This document shows, piece by piece, positions 1 to 11,630 of a stretch of 64,000 bases of DNA; position 1 is the first letter of the stretch; the number at the start of each line of letters is the position of its first letter. The stretch is from NCBI GenBank assembly GCA_033557465.1, contig CM066041.1, positions 159,935,532-159,999,531 of the forward strand, read 5' to 3'. Source of the stretch: Ichthyophis bannanicus. Taxonomy: Eukaryota; Chordata; Amphibia; Gymnophiona; Ichthyophiidae. The position numbers and the translations under genes were made by a program. The notes under the pieces are model-generated. The model worked only from the letters and a program-made list of their open reading frames with translations, made no database searches and was not told the DNA's origin.

Positions 1-187
1 TGCCTTCTTCAGGGGGTATGCATCTTAAAACAAAACAATTGTAAGAATAATAATAAAAATTACATAACAAATTATATAATTAAAATTACAATAATCATCA
101 TCAAATAAAACCATGAATGACTAAATATATAAATAATGAATATTAAAGAATATTAAAGTCAAAGGCTTACTTTAAAAATGAAGAACA

Positions 188-262
<75 letters not shown>

Positions 263-420
263 CACCAAACAGGTACATATAGTTAAAACAACATAAAAAC
301 CATATATCAGCAGACATAAAACACATACAAAGCATAGGGCAGAGGGCTGTGAAAGCATTCAAAAGCATGAGAAAATTGTTTTCCTTATCTTGACACCGTA
401 TGTAAATACTGATACCTGGT
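1..420 (-). repeat. Left arm of inverted Penelope-like terminal repeat
   Basis: Read on the minus strand, this stretch matches about 7490-7860 on the plus strand. Shared landmarks are the CATGAGAAAATTG block, the TATGTACCTGTTTGGTGTCTAAT block and the terminal CCCCCTGAAGAAGGCA. The window begins inside the hammerhead-like end, so the arm continues to the left. The two arms point away from each other and DIRS element A lies between them. The left arm has gained a long AT microsatellite that the right arm lacks. I infer that the pair are ends of a Penelope-like element; no reverse transcriptase of that element is visible here. Confidence 0.6.
191..259. repeat. (AT)n microsatellite
   Basis: This is about 34 uninterrupted AT units. 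The same place in the right inverted arm (near 7633-7650) has only a few AT-rich bases, so the array expanded after the two arms formed. It produces an Ile-Tyr repeat in translation, which is not a protein. Confidence 0.97.
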
Positions 421-750
421 GTTGTGCCTTATTTTAAGAGCTTGATATATTCCTGCCACAAAACGACTGATAAAATTTAAGAGCTAGACAATATATATGC
501 AACCGAATCAAATTTCACATTATATAAAGAAAGGTTAAAATATCCGATTGAAAATCATATAATTTCTGAACTTATATGATTACAATTGGCGTTTAGTTTT
601 TACCTTAATTTAAAACATATGATCTGTACCTCTCCTTAAAAAGAATCTCCCAAAAACATCCCTTTAAAAAAAAAAAGGATAGCATACTTTTAAGCCATTC
701 TTTATTATTTTTATTGTCCAAAGTAATTTTTTTGTTTCTTTACCCCATAA
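421..750. other. AT-rich spacer, left of DIRS element A
   Basis: This is AT-rich sequence with no coding potential that I can recognise. Together with 7287-7489 it forms the unpaired centre of the inverted Penelope-like repeat into which element A inserted. Confidence 0.5.
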
Positions 751-945
751 AGCATAGTTACTCACCTGTAACAGGTGATCTCCGGGAACAGCAGGAATTT
801 AGTCTTCATATATGGATATCGTCGGTACCGATGGAGCCTGCGCGGGAACGCTCCCCAGCATCCAATTAGAAAGCTATTGGGAGCATCCCACAGCGCCTGC
901 ATGCTGCCTTCCCGCCTTTCCCAACTGCCTCTCTCCAGTTGAGTT
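751..945 (-). repeat. Element A left terminal repeat (sense 3' end)
   Basis: The first 27 bases are an extension absent from the other end. The remainder is the inverted copy of 7110-7286 and includes the near-palindrome GTCGGTACCGAT. On the sense strand the extension holds a splice-donor-like CAGGTGA; in elements B, D and H the same place reads CAGGTAAGTA. Confidence 0.88.
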
Positions 946-1016
946 TAAAGCTGAGACAAAGAGAGAGAGAGGGAAAGAGAAAGAGATACAACTCCTAGGG
1001 GAGGTGGGTGGGCTGT

Positions 1017-1107
1017 GAAGACTAAATTCCTGCTGTTCCCGGAGATCACCTGTTACAGGTGAATAACTATGCTATCTCCAAGAACAAGCAGGAATATAGT
1101 CTTCACA
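1017..1107 (-). repeat. Element A internal complementary region
   Basis: Bases to the left of about 1073/1074 are complementary to the left end of the element, and bases to the right are complementary to the right end. The segment is therefore the complement of a joined right-end/left-end circle. This is the diagnostic structure of DIRS-1-like elements, where it is thought to template completion of the ends. Confidence 0.9.
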
Positions 1108-1230
1108 TATGGGGACTCCCTAGCTTTAGATGCCAGGGAGAGACCCCAGAAGTTGTGTGTCCCTGTGAAAGGGCTCCACTTCCTCTCATGGATCTCTGGC
1201 ATCCAACCAGGGATGGCGGGTAGGAGTTGA

Positions 1231-2545
1231 TTAGGTATGGAACAGGTGTTGGAGAACAGTCTGACCAAACAAGGCATCCTGGCGGGAATCCTTGTCCAAG
1301 CAGTAATGGGCTATGAAGGTATGAACCGAGGCCCAAGTGGCTGCTCGACAGATGTCGTCGATAGACACAGAGTGCCGATGAGCCATTGAAGCTGCCATGG
1401 CTCTCACGTTGTGAGCTGTGACATGGCCCTCCATAGGAAGGTTCTTACTCTGATAGGCAAAGGAAATACACTGTGCAATCCAGTTGGACAGTGTTCTCTT
1501 GGAGACTGAAAGTTACAAATGAGAAGGATCAAAAGCAACAAAGAGTTCAGAGGACTTTCTATGTTGCTGTGTTCTTTGTAAGTAAAAAGCTAAAGCTCTT
1601 TTACAGTCCAAAGTATGAAGAGTCCTTTCTGCATTTGATGCATGAGGCCTTGGAAAAAACACAGGCAGGAAGACCGCTTGGTTAAGATGAAAAGGCGAGA
1701 CCACCTTTGGCATAAAGTGTGGATGAGTCCTAAGGACTACCTTGTCATGATGGAACCATGTATAAGGTGGATCAGCCACTAGTGCTTGCAGCTCACTGAT
1801 GCGACGTGCTGATGTGATTGCAATGAGAAAGATCACTTTCCAAGAAAGGAATTTCAACGAGGTAGTAGCTAAGGGTTCGAAAGGTGGCTTCTTGAGCTGG
1901 CTAAGAACCAGATTTAAGTCCCATGCCACGGGTGGTGGCTTAATGGGAGGCTTAGTTAGAAGAAGGCCTCTCAAATCTTGCTATGAGAGGATGGGAGGAA
2001 ATAGGTTGTCCATTTAAAGGCTTGAAAGAAGCAGCAATAGCACTTAAATGGACTCTTACTGAGTTAGTTTTAAGTCCTGCATTGGATAAATGAACGAGAT
2101 ACTCTAGTAATGATTCCAGAGGTATTGCAAGGGGGTTAAGACCCCTCTGCGAGCACCATATGGTAAACCTTTTCCACTTGAAAGCATAAGAGCGTCTTTT
2201 GGAAGGTTTTCTAGAAGCATAAAGGATATCCTTTACTTGCTTAGGAAGGTTAAGATCTTGAAGATCTAGGCCTTCAGCAACCAAGCCCTGAAATGCAGAG
2301 ACTGGGGATTGGGATGCCATAACATTCCGTCCTCCTGAGACAGGAGATATGGAGCAGAGCCTAACTCCAGAGAGGGAGCTTGAGAGAGATGTAGAAGCAG
2401 AGGGTACCAAACTTGCCATGGCCAATGTGGAGCTATGAGAATCATACGGCCTCTGTCTCTCTAAAGCTTGAACAGGGTTTTGGTAATCAGGGGAATGTGT
2501 GGAAGGCATACAGGAAGTCTTGATCCCAATGAAGGAGGAAAGCAT
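1231..2545 (-). pseudogene. Element A tyrosine recombinase, frameshifted
   Basis: Three overlapping pieces (2545-1952, 1974-1513, 1434-1231) together cover a DIRS tyrosine recombinase. The N-terminal part has the ASRKPSKRRSYAFKWKRF DNA-binding-like segment. The first catalytic Arg is in TSARRISELQ, the H-x-x-R box is AHNVRAM, and the presumed nucleophile is the Tyr of FIAHYCLD. At least two frameshifts separate the pieces, so the enzyme is not made as one chain. In this family the enzyme would integrate a circular DNA intermediate. Confidence 0.85.
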
Positions 2546-4180
2546 CCTTGGCCTGAGAGCCCTGAGACGGAATTCTGGAACAGAATTGGGTTAGTTTGGC
2601 ATTCAACGGACTTGCAAAGAGGTCTGTGTCCGGGGTTCCCCAAATTTGCAAAATCTTGGCAACCTGGTCTGCATGTAGAGACCATTCGTGTGGAAGCAGA
2701 ACTCGACTCACTCAGTCTGTCTGCCCAAGAGTTTTGGATACCTGGAAGATACACTGCCAGGAGATGAATCTGATGCTCTCTGGCGAGGGCCCATAGTTAC
2801 AAAGCTTCGTTGCAAAGTGACAGAGAGCCTGTTCCTCCCTGCTTATTTACGTAGGACATGGCTACTTGATTGTCCGTATGGATGAGGACTGTCTTGTAGC
2901 TGAGCAGGGTGTGGAATACTCGCAGAGCAAGGAAGATTGCTCTGAGCGCCAAGAGATTGATGTGTAGATAAGTCTCCTGTGGAGTCCAAGTGCCTTGAGT
3001 GGAGAGGTCTTGTAGATGAGCTCCCCAACCCACTGGAGAAGCATCGGTTGTGAGAGTTGCCTGGGGTAAAGGCTGTTGAAATGGGGCCCCCAGCAACAGG
3101 TTTTGAGTGGACTGCCACCATTGTAGGGACAAAATAAGGTGATCTGTGTTTGCTATTTTGTCTGACAGGCACTCTGATGCCTGGGTCCATTGAGTGGATA
3201 AAGTCCACTGGGCTGCTCTCATGTGGAGGCGAGCATAAGGAATCACATGCACGGTGGATGCCATGTGGCCTAGTAGTTGTAACATTTCTCGAGCAGTGAG
3301 GTGAGGCTTTAGCACTGCTTGAGAAGCTAACTGCACTATGCGAAGGCGACGGGCCTGGGGGAGATAGGCCCTTGCTTTTCTGCTATCCAGCAAAGCTCCT
3401 ATGAGACCGAGTGGCAGTTAGACTGGATTTTGGGATGTTAATGACCAGACCCAAATACTGAAGGATACGCATTGTGCGAGGTAGAAAAGTCCTGGCCTCT
3501 GACTCTGATGGGGCTCGAATGAGCTAGTCGTCTAAGTAGGGGAAGACAAATATTCCTAGAGTGCGAAGAAATGCTGCTACCACAGCCATGCATTTCATGA
3601 ACACCCTTAGTGCTGAGGCCAGGCCAAAAGGAAGCACCCTGTATTGGTAGTGCTTTCCTTGGAAAAGGAACCGAAGGAACTTTCTGTGAGTTGGATGGAT
3701 GAGAACATGAGTGTACGCATCCTTGAGATCTAGAGAACAAAGCCAATCCTGACTCTGAAGGTATGGCAGCAGAGTTCCCAGAGAAATCATCTTGAATTTC
3801 TTTTTGAACAGGAATTTGTTCAATTCTCTGAGGTCTAAAATAGGTCTGTGTCCCCCTGTTTTCTTTGGGATAAGGAAATAGGGGGAATAAAACCCTGTAC
3901 CCTGCTGGGGAATGGGTACTTCTTCTATTGCCCCTAGGGCAAGAAGCATAGTGACCTCTTGATCTAACAGGTTGATGAGAGAGGTCTGAGAATTGAACTG
4001 TCTTACCATTGTGGGAGAGGGAATGCAAATAAATTGTAGCTTGTACTCCTCTTTTATAATGGAGAGTCCAATGTTCTGCTGTTATCTGCTCCCATCTGGG
4101 GGCAAAGTGACACAACCTTCCTGGAATGGTGGAAGGCTCTGATCCATTGAGGGCCAGGAAAACTAAGTTCTCTCAGCTGC
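2487..4180 (-). pseudogene. Element A reverse transcriptase-RNase H, broken
   Basis: The RT part (4009-3524) shows FLIPKK, RPILDLRELN, motif A SLDLKDAYTH, motif B LPFGLASA and the catalytic PYLDD, which is followed at once by a TAG in place of the usual Trp codon. The RNase H part (3393-2797) has TTDAS and HTDNQVAM, but the usual LLELRAI reads LLALRAI, so one catalytic acidic residue is lost. An alternate frame across the same region (4115-3438 and 3208-2843) is also open. Confidence 0.85.
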
Positions 4181-4196
4181 CCTTTGGTTCTCATTT

Positions 4197-5066
4197 AGCA
4201 CGCCCCCACCCACTTGCTCTCCTCTCTTTCTCTGTACTCCTATACCCCTAGTCTCTTCTCTTCGCTATCTTGGTGTCACCTTAGATGCCTCTCTCTCTTT
4301 TCATCGTCACATTTCCTTATCCGTCGTTCTTTCTTTTTTCTACGCCAAATTCGCGCTGTTCGTCCTTATCTCCCTTCTTCCTCTCTCACCTCACTCGTCA
4401 TTTCCTTAGTACTTTCTAGGTTAGATTACTGTAATGTCATTCTCGCAGGTCTCCCACAATGTCAGCTTCGACGTCTTCAACTTGTCCAAAATACGGCCGC
4501 ACCTTTTCTCACCTACTCCTCCCCCCCCCGCGATCATGTTACTCCCCTCCTTCTTCAGTTGCACTGGCTTCCAATCAACTTCCGTTTTAAATACAAAATC
4601 CTCACAGAGCACTGCACACGGGTTCCCCTCAGTATCTAGCCAACTCTATTCATCTTCAGCCTTCTCCACGTCTTCTCCGGTCAGCTCACGGCTATCGCCT
4701 CTACCTTCCTGCCCCATCCTCTGCGCACCTGGAAACAACACGCCATTCCGCTTTCTATTTCCTAGCCCCCGCTCTCTGGAACTCCCTCCCGGTTGCCATT
4801 CATACAGAGTTATCCTTCCAAAAGTTCAAATGCTCACTTAAGACCCATCTGTTTCAGCAGGCCTTTGATCTCCCACACCCTTAAAGCCCGTATCTCCACA
4901 AGTAACTATTTTTAACTTATCTTTTCTGTCTCTCTCTGTCCTCTCCAAAATGATGGCGTTCCTTTCCTTTCCTCCTGTTTCTAATTGATTGTTGTATTGT
5001 ACACCGCTCTGACGCATATGCTTGGGCGGTATATCAAGTGACAAATAAAGATAAAGATAGATGAAA
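4197..5066 (+). mobile_element. L2-like LINE 3' fragment inserted in element A
   Basis: Plus-strand translation gives the end of an L2-type ORF2: SRLDYCNVILAGLP, LRRLQLVQN, LLQLHWLPI, then LWNSLP and a KFKCSLKTHLF-like end. The 3' untranslated part finishes with the GCGGTATATCAA motif and a short ATAAAGATAAAGATAGA tail. The copy is 5' truncated. It lies opposite to element A, between sequences that are contiguous in element D (TAAGTTCTCT and AAGTCAAA). Confidence 0.85.
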
Positions 5067-5073
5067 GTCAAAG

Positions 5074-6905
5074 GCTTTGTGGAGGCTGAGACGGTTGAGG
5101 CTTAGCAGTCTTTGCTTTCCTTTGTTTAGATGGTTGCTGACTCTTTCGGGCAGGCTGACCTGCCGAACGTCCCTGCTGGGAATAAGAGGAGTAAAACCTT
5201 CTTTTTTTAGAAGAATGGTTTCTTGAAAGATTTCTTCCTTATAGGATCAGCTGTGGCCTTGGATAACCTATCCAAGGTGGAGTTGTCAGCATCCAACTCA
5301 TTGGCTCTCTTTTGCCAATTTTTGCCAAATAGATTCTCACCTGTACAAGGGATATTGCCCAGTTTGTCCTGTACCCAGAGCTCCAAATCGGATGCCTGGA
5401 GCCAGGCAATTCTACGTGCACCTATGGCAATGGCAGAGGTTCTGCTTATGCACTCAAAACAGTCAAAAGCTGCACGATTGACAAATTTAGAAACATCCTG
5501 GGCATGTTTAACCAATGTGAGAAAATCCTGCCTCTTATCTTCAGGAAGAAGAGGGCTCAAAACCTCTAAATCTCCTGTGACTTCTTTAAGGAACATTCCC
5601 ATATATAAAATATAGGAACTGATCCTGGCAGAAAGCATGGAAGCCTGGAAAGTACGACGTCCAAAGCATCCAACGTTCTACACTCACATCCTGGAGGATT
5701 AGAGGCATGTCTCTTTGCACTTCTGATCCTTCTCATAACTGATTCCACTACAATAGAGTGGTGAGGAAGCTGTCTTCTGGAAACCAGGACAAGGAGGGAC
5801 TCGATACATGGTATCCAGTCTATGAGAGTGAGGAGAGGTGTTAAGAAGTGTTTCCCACATTCTTAGTATGAGATCATGTAAGATCTCATGAATAGGCAGA
5901 GTAGCTGCCACCTTAGGAGCCTTGGGATATTGTAGCATCTCCAACTCCTTTGCCCTGGGCTCTGTTTCGGGAGCCACAGTAATGGAAAGACCTCGAGCTA
6001 CCTCTCTGATAAAATCCTGAAAGGAGATATCTTCTGGAGGAGACATCCTACGTTTAAGAGAGGAAGGCTCCTCCGGGAGAAGTATTCCGGTACCGACAGT
6101 CGTCAGAATCCTCAGACTCCTCCGAGGATTCAAAGTACCTTCTGTCCGGATGCTCCTGTAGAGCACGATACCCGTACCGACCGAAGTCGGTACCGGGGGG
6201 AATCGGTACCGGTGTATCGGTACCGGAAGGCATAGCATGACTGGGTGCCGGCAAAGCAGACACCGATGTCGATGCCGATGCTGTCGGTACCGGTACCGGT
6301 GCCGGAGTCGATGCTGGTACCGGTTGAAGTGTCTGACGCGGTTCCAAGGGTGTCGATGCCACAAGGAGAGCCGCCAGACTGCGTTCAATAGCCAGGAACC
6401 TCTGGTCTATCGACACTGCCAATGCCTGCGTGTCGGTACCGGAGAAAGCAGCCGGTACCCCAGAGCATGGCACCAGTAGTTCTGCCGAGGTTGAGGCCTC
6501 GAGAACATCCTGGAGCCCCGATAGTGCTTTGGAAGCCGAAGCCTCCCGCCGGGGCAATTTTGCCGGTGCAGAACCCTCAAGGGCAACGCCAGAGGCATCT
6601 TGATGCTTCGGAGATCTACCCTTTGAGGACCAGCCAGACTTATGTTTAGTTACCTGAGATCCATGGGAGGAAGATGAAGCCCTGGAAGACGTCGATGTTA
6701 CAGAAGCTGCATCGGAGGGAAAAAGGGTGCTGAGCTTAGCAGCTCGGTTTTGTCGACCCCTCTTGGACATCATGGCACAAGCCATACACTCCGAGATGGA
6801 GTGGTCAGGACCTAAACATTTAAGACACCACTCATGGGTGTCGGTGACGGAGATGGTACTGCCACACTTCGTGCACTTTTTGAAACCCCAAGCGGGTTTT
6901 TCCAT
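5074..6905 (-). pseudogene. Element A gag with LAP2alpha-like domain
   Basis: It starts at an ATG at 6905 (MEKPAWGFKKC). The first 45 residues hold a CxxC...CxxC...H...C...C pattern (KKCTKCG, CLKCLGPDHS) that looks like a zinc-binding knuckle. A long Ser/Pro region built on GGTACC repeats follows. The C-terminal half resembles the LAP2alpha domain of vertebrate TMPO, which is considered DIRS-derived (VPPCPGFQKT, CRTLDALD, ARRIAWLQASDLELW, CTGENLFG). Frameshifts near 6060-6388 and 5640-5700 break the frame. Confidence 0.8.
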
Positions 6906-7109
6906 GGTAGAGGAAATTTTGGGCCTAAGGCCCAAAATGGCGCATGCACCTGGAAAAGAAAAGTTTGGAAAAAAATACTATTTTTTTTTTTTTAAGAAAG
7001 AAAGAAAAAAAGAAAGAACCGGCGGTATCGGTATAGCGTCGAGGAAGGCAGACGCGACCACAAAAAAGAGGAGAATAAGGAAAACTTTTCTGCGGTAACA
7101 ACCTGCTGG

Positions 7110-7286
7110 CTCCGCAGAAAATGAAGAACTGGAGGCAGTTGGGAAAGGCGGGAAGGCAGCACGCAGGCGCTGTGGGATGTGCCCAAAAGCTTTCTAATTG
7201 GACGCTGGGGAGCGTTCCCGTGCAGGCTCCGCCGGTACCGACGATACCCATATGTGAAGACTACATTCCTGCTTGTTCTTGGAGAT
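7110..7286 (-). repeat. Element A right terminal repeat (sense 5' end)
   Basis: This is the inverted counterpart of the left repeat without its 27-base extension. It contains the GGTACCGACG motif and ends in CTTGGAGAT. The gag leader lies just inside it. Confidence 0.88.
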
Positions 7287-7489
7287 AAGGATATACAGTG
7301 CTTAGGATTAATATTTTCTTGATCGTTGTTCCATCCTTATATTTGAGTCTTGATAAATACTATGGGAATAATTTTCTTACCTTTTATTGCCTCTAATACA
7401 ATAATGCCTCTCCAAAAAGACTCTCACAGAATGCATACATGAGTATAGTACAAGACAGATGTCCACTGTACCACCTCATCTCTATTATC

Positions 7490-8190
7490 ACATACGGTTT
7501 CAAGATAAGGAAAACAATTTTCTCATGCTTTTGAACGCTTTCACAGCCCTTTGCCCTATGCTTTGTATGTGTTTTATGTCTGCTGATATATGGTTTGTGT
7601 GTCTTTAACTATATGTACCTGTTTGGTGTCTAATATGTATTTATAAATATGTCTGTTCTTCATTTTTAAAGTATTGTTTGATTTTAATATTCTTTAATAT
7701 CCATTATTTATTTATATATTATTTAGATATTCATGGTTTTATTTGATTATTATTGTAATTTTAATTATATACTTTTAGTTATATAATTTTTATTATTGTT
7801 CTTACAATTGTTTTGTTTTAAGCTGCATACCCCCTGAAGAAGGCAAATGCTGAAACACGTAGAGGAACCTTTTATGAATAAAGGCACCTGTGACCTCCAT
7901 ACGCCACTCGCTTCCTAAACACGCTTACTTACAACAACCTACATCAACTTCCCACCATAATATAACAAGGAAGATAAAGACCTTAGTATTGCTAAAATAT
8001 TATTATTAATAAAGATTAAAGTTTATAGGGAGTTTTCTGAGACCAGTGATGTGAGTGTCTCGCTTTTCCTCAACGGTGAGTTGAATCGCTGCATGGTGGG
8101 GTTGTAGTCATCCTGGGGTCTCTTTCTCCCTTAATAAATTACGGTGGGAAGTTTATGTAGGTTGATGTAAGTAGGCGTGTTTAGCCATTT
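7490..8190 (+). repeat. Right arm of inverted Penelope-like end with hammerhead-like core
   Basis: Bases 7490-7860 mirror 1-420. At 7834-7840 there is CTGAAGA, which fits the CUGANGA box. A three-pair GGC/GCT stem with loop AAAT follows, then GAAAC at 7852-7856. This is the conserved core layout of the hammerhead ribozymes known from Penelope-like elements. Further right, 7911-7963 and 8137-8186 form an imperfect inverted repeat around CAACCTACATCAACTTCCCACC. Self-cleavage is inferred from the core only. Confidence 0.6.
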
Positions 8191-8985
8191 TTATAAGCTC
8201 TTTTGTTGATTGGGGATAAGGTATAAAAGTGTTTCTAAGGCATTTGGGTTTGGGTTGTTAAGTTTAGTCCTTAGAGCAGTGGGTTTCATTCTAAAGCGTA
8301 AAACTAACTCATTTGAGCTAACCAAATCAATTAAGTAACTTCCTGGTATACATACCCAACATCTTTTCATAAAGTTAGGATAATTTGAATATGCAAATAT
8401 ATGAAAATGTGCCACAATTGCTGAAGAATTTACAAACTGTCTCAGAGAAACAGGAACTGCTTCAAATGTGACCAATAAAAAAAGGAGATAAAGTCATACT
8501 CCAACCATTGTGTCTTTTTACTTCTGCAAATGAGACAAACACACTTTAGAAATTTAGAAATATACTTTTACTTATGTACATCACTTGACCCTGCACCCGA
8601 TCAGTCCCTGCTGTCTCTCTGTACCTTTGCTGTATCAGTTATTCTGATAAAAACAACATGAATACAGATCATCACATGGAAAAAAAATCCCCCAAACATT
8701 ACTAGGAACAGTTCAGTTAAAGGACAGAAAGAAAAATTGAAGAACTAAGCAATATCCAAGAGTCTAAACAATCCGATCTCTGTAAATTAAACAGAACGTA
8801 ATGAAGTAGAACTAGCCCCATGGCTGAACACTGAAGCAGAAAGCTCATGTCCCAGTCTGCCCTTCATAAGGGCAATATGTTCCAGCCACGAAGGTAGGAA
8901 CAGACTGCTATCAGAGTGGCAGTACAGGCCACTCTCTGAAGAGACTATCACTACCCATCTTCTCTAATATGCTCCCTGGACAAAA
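8191..8985. other. Unassigned intergenic or intronic sequence
   Basis: I see no coding exon, repeat family or RNA gene that I can name in this stretch. It runs up to the left end of DIRS element B. Confidence 0.4.
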
Positions 8986-9254
8986 AGCACAGTTACTTAC
9001 CTGTAACAGGTGATCTCTGGGAACAGCAGGAATAAGTCTTCACATATGGGTACGTCGGTACCGACGGAGTCTGCGCGGGAACGCTTCCCAGCGTCCAAAG
9101 AGCTTTTGGAAGCATCCCACCACGCCTGCGTGCTGCCTTCCCGCCTTTCCCAACTGCCTCTCCTTAGTTAAGTTTTAAAGCTGAGACAAAGAGAGAGAGA
9201 GTAAGGAAAGGAAAGATAGATAGAGATACAACTCCTGGGGAGGTGGGTGGGTTG

Positions 9255-9345
9255 TGAAGACTTATTCCTGCTGTTCCCAGAGATCACCTGTTACAGGTAA
9301 GTAACTGTGCTATCTCCAGGAACAAGCAGGAATAAGTCTTCACAT
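9255..9345 (-). repeat. Element B internal complementary region
   Basis: The two halves meet at about 9311/9312. They are complementary to the element's left and right ends respectively. It also contains CAGGTAAGTA in plus orientation. Confidence 0.9.
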
Positions 9346-11600
9346 CCCAGCATGTCATAGGTTGGAACATGCTATCCCCCACAACACCAGGCATCCTGAG
9401 GATGGAGGGTAGGAGTTGAGAAGAAAGGTGCTGTGGAACAGCTAACCTAGTATAGGATTGCAGACAAGGAGTCCATGTGTGGAGGATAATTGTCATGAAA
9501 GATATTGCAAAGGAAAAATATTGCAATATGGACCTCCCCTAACAGGACTTCAGAAAAGTATGGAGGTTCACGGGATCTACTGGGGAACCCAGTGGAGGAA
9601 CCTCAAGAAGGACCTCACTGTAAGTGGAGGTAGGATACCTGTAGTAAAAATAATGGAGGTCAGAATCCTGAAAGGTAACAGGGAACCCCAGCAGGAAAAA
9701 CTGGGGTAGTACAAAAAATGGGGGGCCTTCAGCGGAAGGCTTTATGATAAAAACCCAACTCTTTTGGCAAAAGAGAAAGGCTAACCGGTTTGGATAAACA
9801 GGCTCAGTCTTTGTGGGGAGAAAGGGTATGGTAACCTCTTTATCCCAAAAGAAAGGACAAATGCCGGAGGTGTAGCCTGTGAGTAGCTGAAGATCCGCAA
9901 TATCTCTCCCAACTGGGAGAGATATTGGACATGGAGAGCTTCAGGGGTACCTAACCTTAGGGTTATGGTTGGTGTTAAGTACCCCCAAGTGGTTGTGAGT
10001 GTAGGACCCGAAGACTTGCTGGATAGCATAGTATGGGTAAAAACCCTTCTGTCAGAAACATATGGCTATATGAGCCTCGACAGTCAGGTAGATAAAGCAG
10101 AATACATATCTACCGATAGTAGCATATCTTGACGAATATATATAGATATATATATACACATACATACATATAACAAATATAGATATAAGGGAATACATCT
10201 ATACAGACATACGTAGGATGTGATACATACAGACATACGTAGGATGTGATACAGACAGACATCAAGAAGCAGACACAAATATGTCCTCCAGGCATGCACA
10301 TGGGAAAAAATGTGGAGAGGAAAGATTCATCTAAGAACAAGAAGGTGGACCTACCTGCGAAGGCATATAGAGAATCAGTTCCCACTGGTTATGGCTACAG
10401 GGATACTAAGTAGTAGAATAACCAGGATGGTTACGTGAAAAGCAGAGGAGGATATTAGTCAGCAGCCCACAAGTCCTGAGTATTTTAGAACTCTAGTATG
10501 GTAAGTAAACAGAAGATACATAGGAATGAGATACCAGGCTGACCTGCTTAAGGGCAAAAAGATATCATGCGTTCTTACCATGAGGACGAGCTGGAAGGAG
10601 AAAACATATTCCCTATTGGAAATACTATGGACCAAGGCAGGGAATTGGCAACTCCTTAAGCTTTCACGTAAGAGTAGGCCCATGTGCTTTATAGTAAAAA
10701 AGGGGAACTTTTCTAGTCATGGGAGATATGACTGAAAAAAACTTTTTTCAACCATCTAGTATAGCTGTTGGAGAAAAAAAAAAAACATGCTCTCTAGCAA
10801 GGGCCCATAGTGGAGAGCTTCTCTGTAGAATTGCAGAGAGCATTATGCAGGAGAAAGAAGAGATAGAACTGGCTGCAGAAAAGCCAGTAGCTATGTCAAC
10901 TATACTGCCAAACCCATGGGAATGGAGATGGTAGAAAGAGAAGGCAATCCAACAAGTCTGCAGTGACAAAAATTCCAAGACAGATGACAGCACTGACTTG
11001 GAGTCACTACTAAGACCAGACAGAAGTGGAGGACAAATCTGGTTACTGGTGGACAAGAATCAGCGGTCGAAACATAAAGGCTCCTGCATTGGTAGCTGCT
11101 TGCCAGACAGTAGAAGAATGGCACTGTTTAAAAACAGAAAGAACAAACAAAATAAGAGTAGAAAACTCTGGATGTGTCTGATAAACTGCTGCCAAGCAAG
11201 ATTGAAAAAGAGGAGTCCAGAGAAGAGAACTCAGCACTAGAAAAGTAAGAAAATTAGAGAGGCTGAAGAAAAGCCCTCCAGTGAGCAATACCACTCTTAC
11301 AAAGGAAAAACCCTGGTAAGAGGGTAAAGAAAGGGGAGCTGAAGAAAACTTACAAAAACAGTAAGTCTATAGAAAGGAAAGGAGACATGCTGGCACAGGA
11401 AACTATCATTTGATAGTGGAAGGACCTCTTTCCCTAGAAGGAAAAAGAGGAGAACCCTGTGCGCTAAAAGCATGAACATCCTGACATCTCATATAGAAAG
11501 AATGGATGTCTTTCAAGAAGAGATCCATGTTTAGGATTTAGAATGACAGCAGTGGATTGTCTATTGAGAAGGAACAACTGCAGATTGTAATTCCCAGAGT
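9346..11600 (-). pseudogene. Decayed pol region of element B
   Basis: The position corresponds to RT-RNase H and recombinase in the other elements, but it is about 1.3 kb shorter and has no frame longer than about 100 codons. A weak match to the GCTCTCTGGCGAAGGCCC segment of element D at about 10791 supports homology. It includes short CA/TA-rich runs near 10138-10180 and a 24-base direct repeat (ACATACGTAGGATGTGATAC core) at about 10204-10252. Confidence 0.55.
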
Positions 11601-11630
11601 CACAAGCATCTGATGGGTTAACTAGAAACC

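Larger units (their letters stand above)
751..7286 (-). mobile_element. DIRS element A (tyrosine-recombinase retrotransposon)
   Basis: Element ends are an AGCATAGTTACTCACCTG start on the left and GGAGAT on the right. The outer sequences form inverted repeats (about 778-945 against 7110-7286), and the left copy carries a 27-base outer extension. An internal complementary region lies at 1017-1107. Sense order from right to left is gag, RT-RNase H, recombinase. An L2 LINE fragment (about 4197-5066) interrupts the gag/pol junction. All coding parts are broken. There is no integrase, protease or LTR, which separates it from endogenous retroviruses. The flanks read CATAA on the left and AAGGAT on the right, without a target duplication beyond a shared AA. 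Confidence 0.9.

Noticed and set aside
167..358. Ile-Tyr repeat protein
   Set aside because: It is a translation of the AT microsatellite.
4214..4841. Independent plus-strand gene inside element A
   Set aside because: It is the C-terminal part and 3' end of an L2-like LINE ORF2.
6237..6649. Arg/Tyr/Cys-rich plus-strand frames
   Set aside because: They arise from the CGGTACCG repeats read on the non-coding strand of gag.
751..7286. Endogenous retrovirus or Gypsy-type LTR element
   Set aside because: There are no direct LTRs, primer-binding site, protease, DDE integrase or envelope; inverted ends, a complementary region and a tyrosine recombinase indicate DIRS.
10138..10260. CRISPR-like short repeats
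   Set aside because: Only two copies of a 24-base repeat and TA/CA-rich runs are present; this is a eukaryotic genome and there is no array structure.
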